In this document: piece by piece, positions 39,202 to 47,958 of the stretch
Position numbering within the stretch: position 1 is the stretch's first letter
How the letters are laid out: each line of letters starts with the position of its first letter
From: Nitrosomonas sp.
GTDB taxonomy: Bacteria > Pseudomonadota > Gammaproteobacteria > Burkholderiales > Nitrosomonadaceae
Assembly: GCA_020446045.1 (NCBI GenBank)
Contig: JAGRFM010000004.1
Coordinates: forward strand, 17,330 to 81,329
Direction of reading: 5' to 3'
Length of the DNA stretch: 64,000 nt
Program-made: the position numbers and the translations under genes
The notes under the pieces: model-generated
What the model was told of the DNA's origin: nothing
Seen by the model: only the letters and a program-made list of their open reading frames with translations
Database searches by the model: none

Positions 39202-40782
39202 ATGAATGAACGTGCTGAAATTAATGAACTCTCAGCCCTGTTTCGGGCCAGAGTGCCGTTGATTTTAATAGAAACGCATGAAGAACCCCGTATTCTGAAA
39301 TTGCTGACCCAAGCTTCTACCCTTGAGAATCAACTAATGATGCGCTGGAGTATAGTCGATGGGTTGGGGCGTGTTATGGGCACAGGCGGTGGTTTATCAG
39401 GTGGGTTGCATGATGCCTATTCAGGAGACGAACATGGTAAAGGAATTTATCAGACCAACGATTTGATTGATTGTCTGAGACACATCGATAAATCTTCGCA
39501 GAACGGTATTTATGTGTTGTGTGATGCACATCCCGGATTTAAAGATGCCATCTCGGTCAGACTGATTCGTGAAATTGCGATGGATCATGCAAAATGCGCA
39601 CGTACATTGGTTTTTGTCAGCCCTATAATGGAAGATGTTCCTTCCGAATTATTACGTTTGGCCGCACATTTCAAACCGCGCTTGCCCACACGTAGTGATA
39701 TCCGGTCGATCGTCATCAATGAAGCGCAACTGTATCAAACGCAGAATGGCGATAAAGTACGCGGAGATCGGCGTACAGTTGATTTGCTGATCATGCATTT
39801 GATGGGACTTGAGTTTGAAGATGTGCGGCGTTTGGTCCGTCAGGCATTGCGTGCAGATGGTGAAATTAATCAGGATGATATCCGGCGTATTCTGGCAATA
39901 AAACACAAAGCGCTCGGTGGTGCAGGGGTGCTTGGTTTTGAAGAATCAACAGTCAGGTTTGATTCGGTTGGCGGATTGTCGCGAATGAAGCACTGGGTGG
40001 CGTTGCGGCATAAACCGTTTCTCGATCTCAAACATCATTCAATTGACCGGCCAAAGGCTATGCTGCTGCTCGGTGTTATGGGCGGCGGTAAAAGTCTTGC
40101 AGCCAGAGCGATTGCAGGTGAATGGGGTGTGCCACTGATGCGGCTGGATTTTGGTGCAATCTATAACAAATTTTATGGAGAAAGTGAGCGAAATCTGCGG
40201 GCCGCACTTGAAGCCGCAGAAGGAATGGCGCCATGCGTGTTGTGGATTGATGAACTCGAGAAGGGTTTGGGGGCAGATAGTGGTGAACAGGATGGTGGCG
40301 TGTCGCGCCGTGTATTGGGGACATTTCTGACGTGGCTGTCAGAACGCAGCAATGCGGAGAGGCCTGTGTTTATTGTTGCGACAGCAAATGATATTTCGAG
40401 TTTGCCACCGGAATTGATCCGTAAGGGTCGTTTTGATGAAATCTTTTTTGTTGATTTCCCAAATGCGGCAGCACGTGAACAGATTTTTGCCATTCACTTG
40501 AAAAAGCGCGGGCATAATCCTGAAGATTTTGACTTGAAAAAACTTGCGAACAATGCGAAGAATTTTTCCGGTGCTGAAATTGAACAGTCAGTTATTGCAT
40601 CGATCTTTGAGGCTAAAGCACGAAATAATCAAAACGGCCAAAGTGTACTCGACACAGTGAATGTTTTGCATGAACTCGAACGTACACGACCTTTATCTAT
40701 AGTCATGGCAGAACGAATCAACAGATTACGCTCCTGGGCGCATGATCGCGCAGTGCTGGCGGATGAGAAGGAAGCGGATTGA
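39202..40782 (+). CDS. Ycf46-like AAA+ ATPase
   Basis: The 526-residue protein has an N-terminal domain (about 1-190), a helical linker and one AAA+ module. Walker A is GVMGGGKS (about 291-298), Walker B VLWIDELE (about 346-353), and the C-terminal lid contains NFSGAEIEQ. The pattern matches the Ycf46/slr0374 family known from plastids and cyanobacteria, where a link to inorganic carbon use has been reported. Its substrate is unknown. It starts 46 bases after nadA on the same strand and ends at a strong hairpin. Confidence 0.8.
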   Translation: MNERAEINELSALFRARVPLILIETHEEPRILKLLTQASTLENQLMMRWSIVDGLGRVMGTGGGLSGGLHDAYSGDEHGKGIYQTNDLIDCLRHIDKSSQNGIYVLCDAHPGFKDAISVRLIREIAMDHAKCARTLVFVSPIMEDVPSELLRLAAHFKPRLPTRSDIRSIVINEAQLYQTQNGDKVRGDRRTVDLLIMHLMGLEFEDVRRLVRQALRADGEINQDDIRRILAIKHKALGGAGVLGFEESTVRFDSVGGLSRMKHWVALRHKPFLDLKHHSIDRPKAMLLLGVMGGGKSLAARAIAGEWGVPLMRLDFGAIYNKFYGESERNLRAALEAAEGMAPCVLWIDELEKGLGADSGEQDGGVSRRVLGTFLTWLSERSNAERPVFIVATANDISSLPPELIRKGRFDEIFFVDFPNAAAREQIFAIHLKKRGHNPEDFDLKKLANNAKNFSGAEIEQSVIASIFEAKARNNQNGQSVLDTVNVLHELERTRPLSIVMAERINRLRSWAHDRAVLADEKEAD

Positions 40783-40784
40783 TC

Positions 40785-40821
40785 GAAAACAAAATCCCTT
40801 TCCTAAAAGGATTTTGTTTTC
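40785..40821. terminator. Bidirectional hairpin terminator between the Ycf46-like ATPase and Lpp-like genes
   Basis: A perfect 13-bp stem (gaaaacaaaatcc and its complement) with an 11-base loop sits 2 bases after the AAA+ ATPase stop and 15 bases before the convergent lipoprotein stop. T-rich tracts follow in both directions, so it can serve both genes. Confidence 0.8.
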
Positions 40822-40836
40822 ATAAAGAATGGTGAA

Positions 40837-41118
40837 TTATTTTTGCATAGTTTTTTTGAACATACGGTCAATTTTTTCCGCAGTGTCTCTTGACCGGTTA
40901 TTCGCTTCATTAGCGATACTAACAGCCTCATTTGCCTTCGCATTGGCAGCGGCAGCGTCAGATTTGGCTGAAGCTACATCAGAACGCAATTGATCAATTT
41001 GGGATTGTAAATCTGCCCGGGTTGCACTTAAGTCGTCGGTTGTTGCGCAACCTGTTAAAACTATGAATGCGCCAGCTGTTATAGCTACCGCCAGTGTACG
41101 TTTGATGCTTTTAACCAT
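40837..41118 (-). CDS. Lpp/OprI-like outer-membrane lipoprotein (alanine-zipper)
   Basis: The 93-residue protein has a lipobox (IVLTGC) and then a heptad coiled coil with many Ala (SAKSDAAAANAKANEAVSIA), ending in MFKKTMQK. This matches the build of Braun lipoprotein and OprI. The C-terminal Lys is the residue that is cross-linked to peptidoglycan in Lpp. A clear ribosome binding site (aggag) precedes the ATG. An L,D-transpeptidase gene lies 204 bases upstream on the same strand, supporting a wall-anchoring role. Confidence 0.8.
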   Translation of the reverse strand: MVKSIKRTLAVAITAGAFIVLTGCATTDDLSATRADLQSQIDQLRSDVASAKSDAAAANAKANEAVSIANEANNRSRDTAEKIDRMFKKTMQK

Positions 41119-41322
41119 TATTTAACTCTCCTATTACATGAAAACCGTTTGTTAATTGGTGAACCTTATCCTTTAATATTGTCACTTCTGATTTTTGATC
41201 AGTAGCTATCTGAATATTAGCTGATTTATATCTTAAAATAAATGGTTTCAATGCAGATTTTATATTTTTGTATAAAACCAGTGTGAGCGATAATGGCGGG
41301 TTAAATCGGGGTGTTTTAACAT

Positions 41323-41892
41323 TCAATGAATCTTAACCCATACACCGGGCTTTAACCACTGGCCAAGCTGATCAATTTGTTCATTGGTTAGTGCGATGCA
41401 ACCATTGGTCCAATGAAATTGATCATGAATTTCAGGGTCGCCACGTCCTATGCCATGAATACCAATATAGCCGCCAAGCACTGTATTCTGAGGGGGTGTT
41501 TTTTCCCGATTAGTGGCATGGAGGATTGACAGCCAGGTTTCTTCAGTAATCACTTTGTCTTCGAATGCGCGCTGAGCGGTTTCCCGGTTGGGATAGTCCA
41601 GACCGAAGAAACGGTAATAGCGGCTTTTTTCATTAATCCAACCGATTCTAAATGTTCCCAAAGGCGTTTTATCGTCTAGCGTTCTTTTGTGCCATGTTGT
41701 TCCAAACCGTCCTATGGCAATATTTTCAAAGACTTCTTTTATCTGCTCATTTTGCATAACCGTTAAAGTATGTGCTTCGGTGTCAACTTTGATCCATATG
41801 TCATTAGCTGAGACGCATGTTGATATCGTTAATGCAAGATAAATACAGATAATGATCCATGTTGTGCGGGATAGTCGTGAGAGTTTGAGCAT
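41323..41892 (-). CDS. YkuD-type L,D-transpeptidase
   Basis: The 189-residue protein has a signal peptide (about 1-29) and an L,D-transpeptidase catalytic domain. It has HG at 146-147 and the active-site Cys165 in HWTNGCIAL. Family members either make 3-3 cross-links in peptidoglycan or attach Lpp-like proteins. There is no peptidoglycan-binding LysM domain, unlike ErfK/YbiS. The close Lpp-like gene suggests the attaching role, which remains an inference. Between them (41119-41322) is a likely promoter region for the lipoprotein. Confidence 0.85.
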   Translation of the reverse strand: MLKLSRLSRTTWIIICIYLALTISTCVSANDIWIKVDTEAHTLTVMQNEQIKEVFENIAIGRFGTTWHKRTLDDKTPLGTFRIGWINEKSRYYRFFGLDYPNRETAQRAFEDKVITEETWLSILHATNREKTPPQNTVLGGYIGIHGIGRGDPEIHDQFHWTNGCIALTNEQIDQLGQWLKPGVWVKIH

Positions 41893-41958
41893 ATAAACTT
41901 TCCGTTTTGATATTTTTGTTTAACGTGTGCAATGATTATACGAATCCACCTTGTGTGA

Positions 41959-42083
41959 TTATGTCATGATAGTAGTTTGTGTGTTGAAAGAGCGTTTATT
42001 TGGAATAATTCCTGCAAGGTACGTCTTTCCATGCACACTGACAAGTTCACTGAACCCGGCAATATCATATGTGATAGGGCGCT
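41959..42083 (-). pseudogene. RidA-like fragment, copy 2
   Basis: This minus-strand stretch reads DIAGFSELVSVHGKTYLAG and stops at 41959. It has no start codon and is bounded upstream by a stop. It matches the fragment at 29694-29846 at protein level. It lies just beyond the GGDEF-EAL stop. Confidence 0.4.
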
Positions 42084-42087
42084 ATTT

Positions 42088-44907
42088 CTAGTTGTCGACA
42101 TTGGGATATCCGATATAAAAGCCTTGTGCAAAGTCAACATTCAGGTCTTTTAAGATGGTTAATGTTTCATTATCTTCAACGCCTTCTCCAACAACTTGTT
42201 TGCCGAAGGCGTGCACCATGGTTGTGATTGCATTGACAAAATCACGCTCGTCCTTGTTAATGGCTATATGTTTGACCAGTGACCGGTCGAGCTTGACATA
42301 AGCAACCGGCAGTTGTTTTAAGTAATATAGTGAGCTAAATCCTGCGCCAAAATCATCTACCGCAAATTTGAATCCATGTTGAATGATGATACTTGCTATT
42401 TTTGTTGCTTTTTCCATGTCGGCAATTATTGCCGTTTCTGTTATTTCAAATATTAAGCGATTAGGATCAAGATTGTGTTGAACGACTGCCTCTATTAATA
42501 ACTGAATCCAATTATCGTTTGCAAAAACTGATGTTGAGAGATTAATGGAAAGTCGTTTGATTTTATCGTTCGTCAGTGTTTTTAATGCTAGACGGATGAC
42601 GTATAAATCTATTTCATAGGACAATCCGGCACGTTGGCCACTGTCAAGAAATTCGCAAGGCAAAGCGATACGGCCGTCATTTAAACGAAGTCTTAACAAG
42701 GCTTCATGGTAAATTATTTTTTCCGTTGGGATTTCGATAATCGGTTGCAAGTGGAAGAATAATCCTTCTTCATTGAGTGCATGAAGTAGAATATCTTTCC
42801 AGTATACATTCCGGGTTAGTTGATCGGCATGCCCCTGGTCATAGGTGAATAGTTGAACTTGTGATCTGCCGGCGCGTTTAGCTTCAAACATGGCCATATC
42901 GGCATTGGCCATTAATTCATGTACGTTATTGCCATGATGCGGAAGAAGTGCAATGCCAACACTTACACCAATTCTGTGGCGTTTTGTACCATAAGGAAAA
43001 ACCATATTCCTGACGAGTTCAATAAGTTCCTGTGCAAATATTGTTGCGCCGTTACCATGAGTGTGCGGCATTAAAATGCCAAATTCATCTCCACCCAAAC
43101 GCGCGACAATATCTGATTTGCGCGTTCTTTTCTGAATTTCATGGGTGATAAGTCGCAAAAGTGAATCGCCTGCGGCGTGGCCGCTAGTATCATTGATTTC
43201 CTTGAAGTGATCCAGGTCAAATACTAATAACGCGGATGAATGATTACTGCGTTTGCATTCAAGCATGACACGTGAAATTTCTTCTTGAAAGCGGCGCCGG
43301 TTAACAAGACCGGTTAATTGATCGTGATCGGCCAACCAGCGCATTTTTGACTCTGCTTCGACGCGTTTGGTTACATCGAGTCCAACGGATAAAATTGCAG
43401 AGCCATCCGCATGTTCGGTATTTAAAGGTGCATGGACCCAAACAATCTGGTGTTTTTTACCATTGCCTGAAATCAATGTGTGTTCATGCTCAAATCGTCT
43501 TTGTCCATATTTGCTCATATTTCTGAGCTGTTTGTTTATCATTTCACCAGTTTTTTTGTCCGATATTAAATCGGAAAAATTTTTTCCATCTATTTGGCTT
43601 GCGGTGAATCCGGTTAATTGCATAGCAAATTCGTTAGCCATGCGTATGATGCCGTCTCGCGTTTGTGTTACGACTAATACCTGTGCTGAAGTTAGCAAAC
43701 CTTGAATAAAGTCTCTTTCCATTTCAAGTTCAAGGTTCTTCTTGGCTATTGCTTTACTGTTTTCATCAAGTTTTTTTGATAGTGTCAGTGCGTTGTCATA
43801 TAAAATGTCAACTTCGTCACGGAGTAATATAGATCTTTGTTGTAAACCGAAATAATCACGGATCTGATTATAATTACCGGCAGCAAGCAAAGGTAATCGG
43901 TGAGCGAGTTCTTTAATTCGCCGGGTTGGAACGCCGACCAGATAAATTAAACCGAGTTCTGCAATGAATAACGAAATGATTGTTATGATAAACCCTTGCT
44001 GTACTGAACTGTCGATTCGGTTTAATCGGTCTGTTACGTCGGAAATAAAAAAGATGGCGCCTTCTCTAGTGTCCAAGAAATTGGCTAGTGGAATATAGTG
44101 AATATCGTAACTGGCTTCATTCCATTTAACGATTAAGCCATTTTCAAATACTTGTGGGCCGTGGAAACGTTCTGTCATATTTTGTAGCAGTGGCGTTATT
44201 CGATCTGCATTGGTAATGCCTGCTATACGAGTCGACCACTGATTTAATACGTCTTGTTGGATGCCTGGTTGAATCGGCATCGTTAAAACAAAATCCGTAT
44301 TGGTTACCGCATTGAATTCAATAATAAAATCGGCTATGGATTGGCTGATTGTCATTACTCCGATTTTACGACCATGATCCAGTATTGGAACAAATGCATA
44401 AAGTAAACAGTTCGGTGTACAAACTAACAGGCTTGCTGGCTTTTCTTCATGTTCCACTGCTATTATTTTTTTATGAAGCCAGTTTTCCGTTGCAATGCTG
44501 CCGAGATTGCCCGATTGACTCCAATGCCAAATCAGATTGGAACCGGCCGTAAAAAAGCCAATTTCATGGATATCCAGTTCAAAACCTAACTTTGCGTAAT
44601 TTGCATTAGCGGGGTTGAATTCGACTGTTTCTGGCGAATGATGGTTTTGTGTATCATCGGTATCAAAAATAGACGCTAGAGCACCGCTCAGTCGTACAAG
44701 TCGTTCTGTTGATCGATTTAATAGGACGTCGACTTGACGTTTAAGATAGAAAACTTCGGTTTGCCGTTGACTGCGGAATTGGGAAATCAAATAATAATGA
44801 TTTAATATGTAAAATACAGAACTGAGTCCGATCAACAATATACTGACCCATAAGAAACCTTTCCAGTGCAGGCCTAAGAATAGATGTTTCCGGAGGCGAC
44901 TAAACAT
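42088..44907 (-). CDS. Membrane sensor with PAS, GGDEF and EAL domains
   Basis: The 939-residue protein has a first membrane helix (about 18-38), a periplasmic sensory region up to about 303 and a second helix (about 304-325). A linker, a PAS domain (about 400-510), GGDEF (605-609) and EAL (EALL at 735-738) follow. The GGDEF motif is intact and has an inhibitory RxxD site (596-599) just before it. The EAL domain keeps the key Glu. Both synthesis and breakdown of cyclic di-GMP are therefore possible. The signal is unknown. It stands alone, with a 684-base gap upstream. Confidence 0.9.
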   Translation of the reverse strand: MFSRLRKHLFLGLHWKGFLWVSILLIGLSSVFYILNHYYLISQFRSQRQTEVFYLKRQVDVLLNRSTERLVRLSGALASIFDTDDTQNHHSPETVEFNPANANYAKLGFELDIHEIGFFTAGSNLIWHWSQSGNLGSIATENWLHKKIIAVEHEEKPASLLVCTPNCLLYAFVPILDHGRKIGVMTISQSIADFIIEFNAVTNTDFVLTMPIQPGIQQDVLNQWSTRIAGITNADRITPLLQNMTERFHGPQVFENGLIVKWNEASYDIHYIPLANFLDTREGAIFFISDVTDRLNRIDSSVQQGFIITIISLFIAELGLIYLVGVPTRRIKELAHRLPLLAAGNYNQIRDYFGLQQRSILLRDEVDILYDNALTLSKKLDENSKAIAKKNLELEMERDFIQGLLTSAQVLVVTQTRDGIIRMANEFAMQLTGFTASQIDGKNFSDLISDKKTGEMINKQLRNMSKYGQRRFEHEHTLISGNGKKHQIVWVHAPLNTEHADGSAILSVGLDVTKRVEAESKMRWLADHDQLTGLVNRRRFQEEISRVMLECKRSNHSSALLVFDLDHFKEINDTSGHAAGDSLLRLITHEIQKRTRKSDIVARLGGDEFGILMPHTHGNGATIFAQELIELVRNMVFPYGTKRHRIGVSVGIALLPHHGNNVHELMANADMAMFEAKRAGRSQVQLFTYDQGHADQLTRNVYWKDILLHALNEEGLFFHLQPIIEIPTEKIIYHEALLRLRLNDGRIALPCEFLDSGQRAGLSYEIDLYVIRLALKTLTNDKIKRLSINLSTSVFANDNWIQLLIEAVVQHNLDPNRLIFEITETAIIADMEKATKIASIIIQHGFKFAVDDFGAGFSSLYYLKQLPVAYVKLDRSLVKHIAINKDERDFVNAITTMVHAFGKQVVGEGVEDNETLTILKDLNVDFAQGFYIGYPNVDN

Positions 44908-45224
44908 AGTTTTTGTGTCGTCACATGTCGTTTAATTGAGATTCGGTATGAACACATTACATTAAATATGCTTTAATTTGTATTTTAATATCGAAGCCAA
45001 GAAGATAGATCGTATTAATGAGCAACCGTTCATCCATTTAGAAAATTGTCCGTATCGCCTAACGCTGCCGCTTTTGCATATGATATCTTATTAATAGCGG
45101 GGTATGGATTCCGATAGAGACCTGATTTGTGGCGCAGTAGGGTAAGTCGGACTGTTTAGCATGCCTATGGTGATAACCTGTAGTCATTTTTCTATTTCTT
45201 GCTTCAATATTTATACTGAAAGTG

Positions 45225-45251
45225 ATGCTGTTTTCAACAGCATATTTTTTT
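45225..45251 (+). terminator. Orphan intrinsic terminator in the gap before the BCCT gene
   Basis: An 8-bp hairpin (atgctgtt, loop ttc, aacagcat) is followed by a run of seven T on the plus strand. No plus-strand gene precedes it for more than 4 kb. It may end a small RNA transcribed in the 44908-45225 stretch. The rest of this gap (45252-45591) shows only a weak inverted repeat near 45392-45416. Confidence 0.45.
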
Positions 45252-45591
45252 ATTACTTTCAAGGCGGTTAATCTAACCATGCGTGTCGTTGTAGAAGCTA
45301 ATGGAAATCGATAATTCGTATGTGATAGCTGATGTTTTATATATGTCTATTTTCTTTTTCTCATTATCCTGCAAAGGATGCAGGCTGCAATAAAACACTC
45401 CTTCATGCTTCATGAGTGTACCCAAGAATCGCCTGTTTTTCCAGATGTGATTTGATGGAAAATTTAGAGGGTTTTTAAATTATGCCAAATAGTTCAAGTC
45501 AAATGGGCAGACGATATGCCACCTATTGTCAAACAATGAATAACATTCAAACGCTATTATTTTTGTACAAATTTTGTACAAATTTTCATTT

Positions 45592-47118
45592 ATGAAAAAG
45601 TACATTGAACATTCGATATATCATCTGCAGGAATGGCGCAGAGGAATCTCTCCACCTGTTTTTTTCACTGCAGCGGGACTGAATATTATTTTTATTTTTT
45701 TTGCAGGCTTCTGGAATAAAACTGCTGAGCAACTGTTCGGTAGCATTCTGGATACTATTACGCAAAAATTCGGCTGGTGGTATATTGTCATTACAGCAAT
45801 TTTGGTTGTCTTCACATTTTGGCTAATGGTTAGTCGTTACGGAAAATTGCGGCTTGGGAAACAGGGCGAACATCCACAATTCTCATACACAGCATGGCTT
45901 GCGATGTTGTTTGCAGCGGGTATGGGCATGGGGTTGGTATTCTGGGGTGTTGCCGAACCACTTTTTCATTATCAGCTGCCGCCAATGGCCGAATCGCGTA
46001 GCCATGAAGCAGCTGCCGAAGCCATGCATTTCAGTTTTTTTCATTGGGGATTGCATCCCTGGGCGATTTATGTCGTATTTGGGCTGTCAATTGCACTGCT
46101 TCATTATCGATACGATTTGCCGCTGGCGCCACGCACACTACTGTACCCGGTTTTGGGGTCGCGCATTAATGGCTGGCTGGGGCATGCAACTGACGCTTTT
46201 TGTACGGTAGGCACATTGCTTGGCGTGGCGACATCGCTGGGACTCGGAGCAATGCAGATCAATGCAGGACTTACACATATTGCAGATGTTGATTATTCGA
46301 CTGCAGTGCAGATATGGATTATCACGCTGATCACTGCGGTGGCAACGTTTTCCACGGTCAGTGGTGTATCAAAGGGGATACGTTATTTAAGCGTGTTGAA
46401 TTGTTTGCTGATGGGGTTGTTTCTGGTTTTTGTGTTTGTGGCGGGGCCGACCACGTATCAAATGGCTACTTTTTTTTCAACATTTGCTGATTATGTGCAG
46501 GAATTTGTGCCAACCAGTTTGTGGTTGGACTTGCGGCCAGACGTTGATTGGCAGGCGCACTGGACTTTTTTTTTCTGGGGCTGGTGGTTTTCCTGGGCAC
46601 CGTTTGTCGGCATTTTTGTGGCGCGTATTTCCAAAGGTCGCACCATCAGGGAGTTCGTGGCATGTGTATTATTTATTCCAACGCTTGTTAATTTTGTGTG
46701 GTTTTCAGTATTTGGCGGAACGGGTCTTTACATGGAGGAACAAAATGGCGGGTTGGTTGAGCCGGTCATGGACAATGTGGCTATGTCGCTACAGATTTTA
46801 CTGACATACTTGCCCTGGACGACACTAATGCAATGGGTCGGTATTATCATGGCCGTCGTTTTTTTCATTACTTCTTCTGATTCAGGGTCGTTTGTCGATG
46901 ATATGGTTACTTCTGGCGGTAATCCCAATCCACCGATAGCCAACCGCATATTTTGGGGTGTTTCGGAAGGTGCGGCGGCCGCTGTTTTGCTGCTTGCAGG
47001 TGGCCTTCAGGCACTCCAGGCAGTCTCAATTTCGGTAGGGTTGCCGCAAAGTATCTTGTTATTACTCGGTTGTTTAGGGGTGATCAAGGTGTTGCGGACT
47101 ACTGACAGTAGTTTGTAG
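45592..47118 (+). CDS. BCCT-family betaine/choline/carnitine-type transporter
   Basis: The 508-residue protein has about 12 membrane helices. It has the BCCT signature words MGMGLVFWGVAEPLFHY, a Trp-rich segment (FFWGWWFSWAPFVGIFVARI) and SSDSGSFVDDM. The family takes up osmoprotectants with sodium or proton. The ATG at 45592 is chosen over an in-frame TTG 18 bases upstream. The C-terminal tail is short, lacking the long osmosensing extension of BetP. Two copies of ttttgtacaaa lie just upstream and may bind a regulator. Confidence 0.88.
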   Translation: MKKYIEHSIYHLQEWRRGISPPVFFTAAGLNIIFIFFAGFWNKTAEQLFGSILDTITQKFGWWYIVITAILVVFTFWLMVSRYGKLRLGKQGEHPQFSYTAWLAMLFAAGMGMGLVFWGVAEPLFHYQLPPMAESRSHEAAAEAMHFSFFHWGLHPWAIYVVFGLSIALLHYRYDLPLAPRTLLYPVLGSRINGWLGHATDAFCTVGTLLGVATSLGLGAMQINAGLTHIADVDYSTAVQIWIITLITAVATFSTVSGVSKGIRYLSVLNCLLMGLFLVFVFVAGPTTYQMATFFSTFADYVQEFVPTSLWLDLRPDVDWQAHWTFFFWGWWFSWAPFVGIFVARISKGRTIREFVACVLFIPTLVNFVWFSVFGGTGLYMEEQNGGLVEPVMDNVAMSLQILLTYLPWTTLMQWVGIIMAVVFFITSSDSGSFVDDMVTSGGNPNPPIANRIFWGVSEGAAAAVLLLAGGLQALQAVSISVGLPQSILLLLGCLGVIKVLRTTDSSL

Positions 47119-47154
47119 AAAATGATGCCGAACCACGGTAATCATTCCTTTTGT

Positions 47155-47323
47155 AGGGGGTGTCGTCATGAGTTATGTGCATTTCTGCGCGAGCAGATTT
47201 TCGAACAAAATTGTCGGCGTTTTTGTTCCTTGAATATGCCTTGGCATGTCCTGCGGAACAAAAACTAGATCCTTTTGCCCGAAAAGCAAACAGAATTGTT
47301 CATAACTCATGACGACACCCCCT
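47155..47323. repeat. 169-bp nested palindrome abutting the msrB ribosome binding site
   Basis: Perfect 23-bp inverted repeats form the ends (47155-47177 and 47301-47323). An 11-bp pair (47219-47229 and 47255-47265) and a 5-bp pair in the centre nest inside. The right end touches the msrB ribosome binding site. The minus strand contains a 45-codon frame (47173-47310) starting inside one arm, and the plus strand a 21-codon frame from 47168; both begin MSY behind aggggg. It may be a miniature mobile element or a structured leader. Confidence 0.75.
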
Positions 47324-47336
47324 GGGAGAATTTTTT

Positions 47337-47849
47337 ATGAAAAGACGTGTTGTGTTGCGAAGTTTGGCGACATTGACTATTTTGCCGTTGGTTCCGGCTT
47401 GCTCGCAAGTGGTCGGTGAAGCGGCTACACCGATTACACCACTTAACAAATCGCGCAAGGAGTGGCGCGATCTGGTTTCGCCCAGAGCTTATCAGATATT
47501 GTTTGAAGAGGCGACCGAGCGTCCCGAATCCAGCAATCTGGTTTATGAAGAGCGTAAAGGTACTTATCTCTGTGCGGCATGTTATTTGCCGTTGTTTGAA
47601 AGTATCCATAAATATGAAAGCTGGACGGGATGGCCCAGTTTCACTCAGCCTATCTCCGGGCACATTGCAACTAAGATTGACTTCAAAATGATCTGGCCGC
47701 GTACGGAATATCATTGTGCGCGCTGCGGCGGCCATCAAGGGCATGTTTTCAAAGATGGCCCGCCGCCGCGAGGGGAACGCTGGTGCAATAATGGCTATGC
47801 ACTCAAGTTTGTGCCGATAGAAGATCAACTGCCTGCATTGAGAGAATAA
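47337..47849 (+). CDS. msrB: Exported peptide-methionine (R)-S-oxide reductase
   Basis: The 170-residue MsrB domain has two zinc pairs (C79/C82 and C127/C130) and the catalytic Cys150 in GERWCNNGYALKF. The N-terminus has twin Arg (MKRRVVLRSL), a hydrophobic stretch and a lipobox-like LVPAC (Cys22). It is probably a periplasmic lipoprotein, possibly exported by Tat. It repairs methionine-R-sulfoxide in proteins. The active-site surroundings (NNG in place of the common INS) are seen in some MsrB subgroups. It lies directly behind the nested palindrome. Confidence 0.88.
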   Translation: MKRRVVLRSLATLTILPLVPACSQVVGEAATPITPLNKSRKEWRDLVSPRAYQILFEEATERPESSNLVYEERKGTYLCAACYLPLFESIHKYESWTGWPSFTQPISGHIATKIDFKMIWPRTEYHCARCGGHQGHVFKDGPPPRGERWCNNGYALKFVPIEDQLPALRE

Positions 47850-47958
47850 TGGCAGCATCAATAACATATTGCGTTTTGATAATGGATAGAGTTTAAATTT
47901 TGACTCAAATCCTCATTTGGTTTAATCTTGAATTGTGTGTCATTTATCAAGATGAATT

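Noticed and set aside
41111-41326. A 71-codon frame between the transpeptidase and the Lpp-like gene
   Set aside because: It would need a TTG start and its sequence looks like the AT-rich promoter region of the lipoprotein gene.
45059-45280. A 73-codon minus-strand frame in the gap before the BCCT gene
   Set aside because: No ribosome binding site, composition not protein-like, and it overlaps the orphan terminator hairpin.
47850-47958. An SOS box expected upstream of umuDC
   Set aside because: No CTGT-N8-ACAG pattern could be found, so none is annotated.
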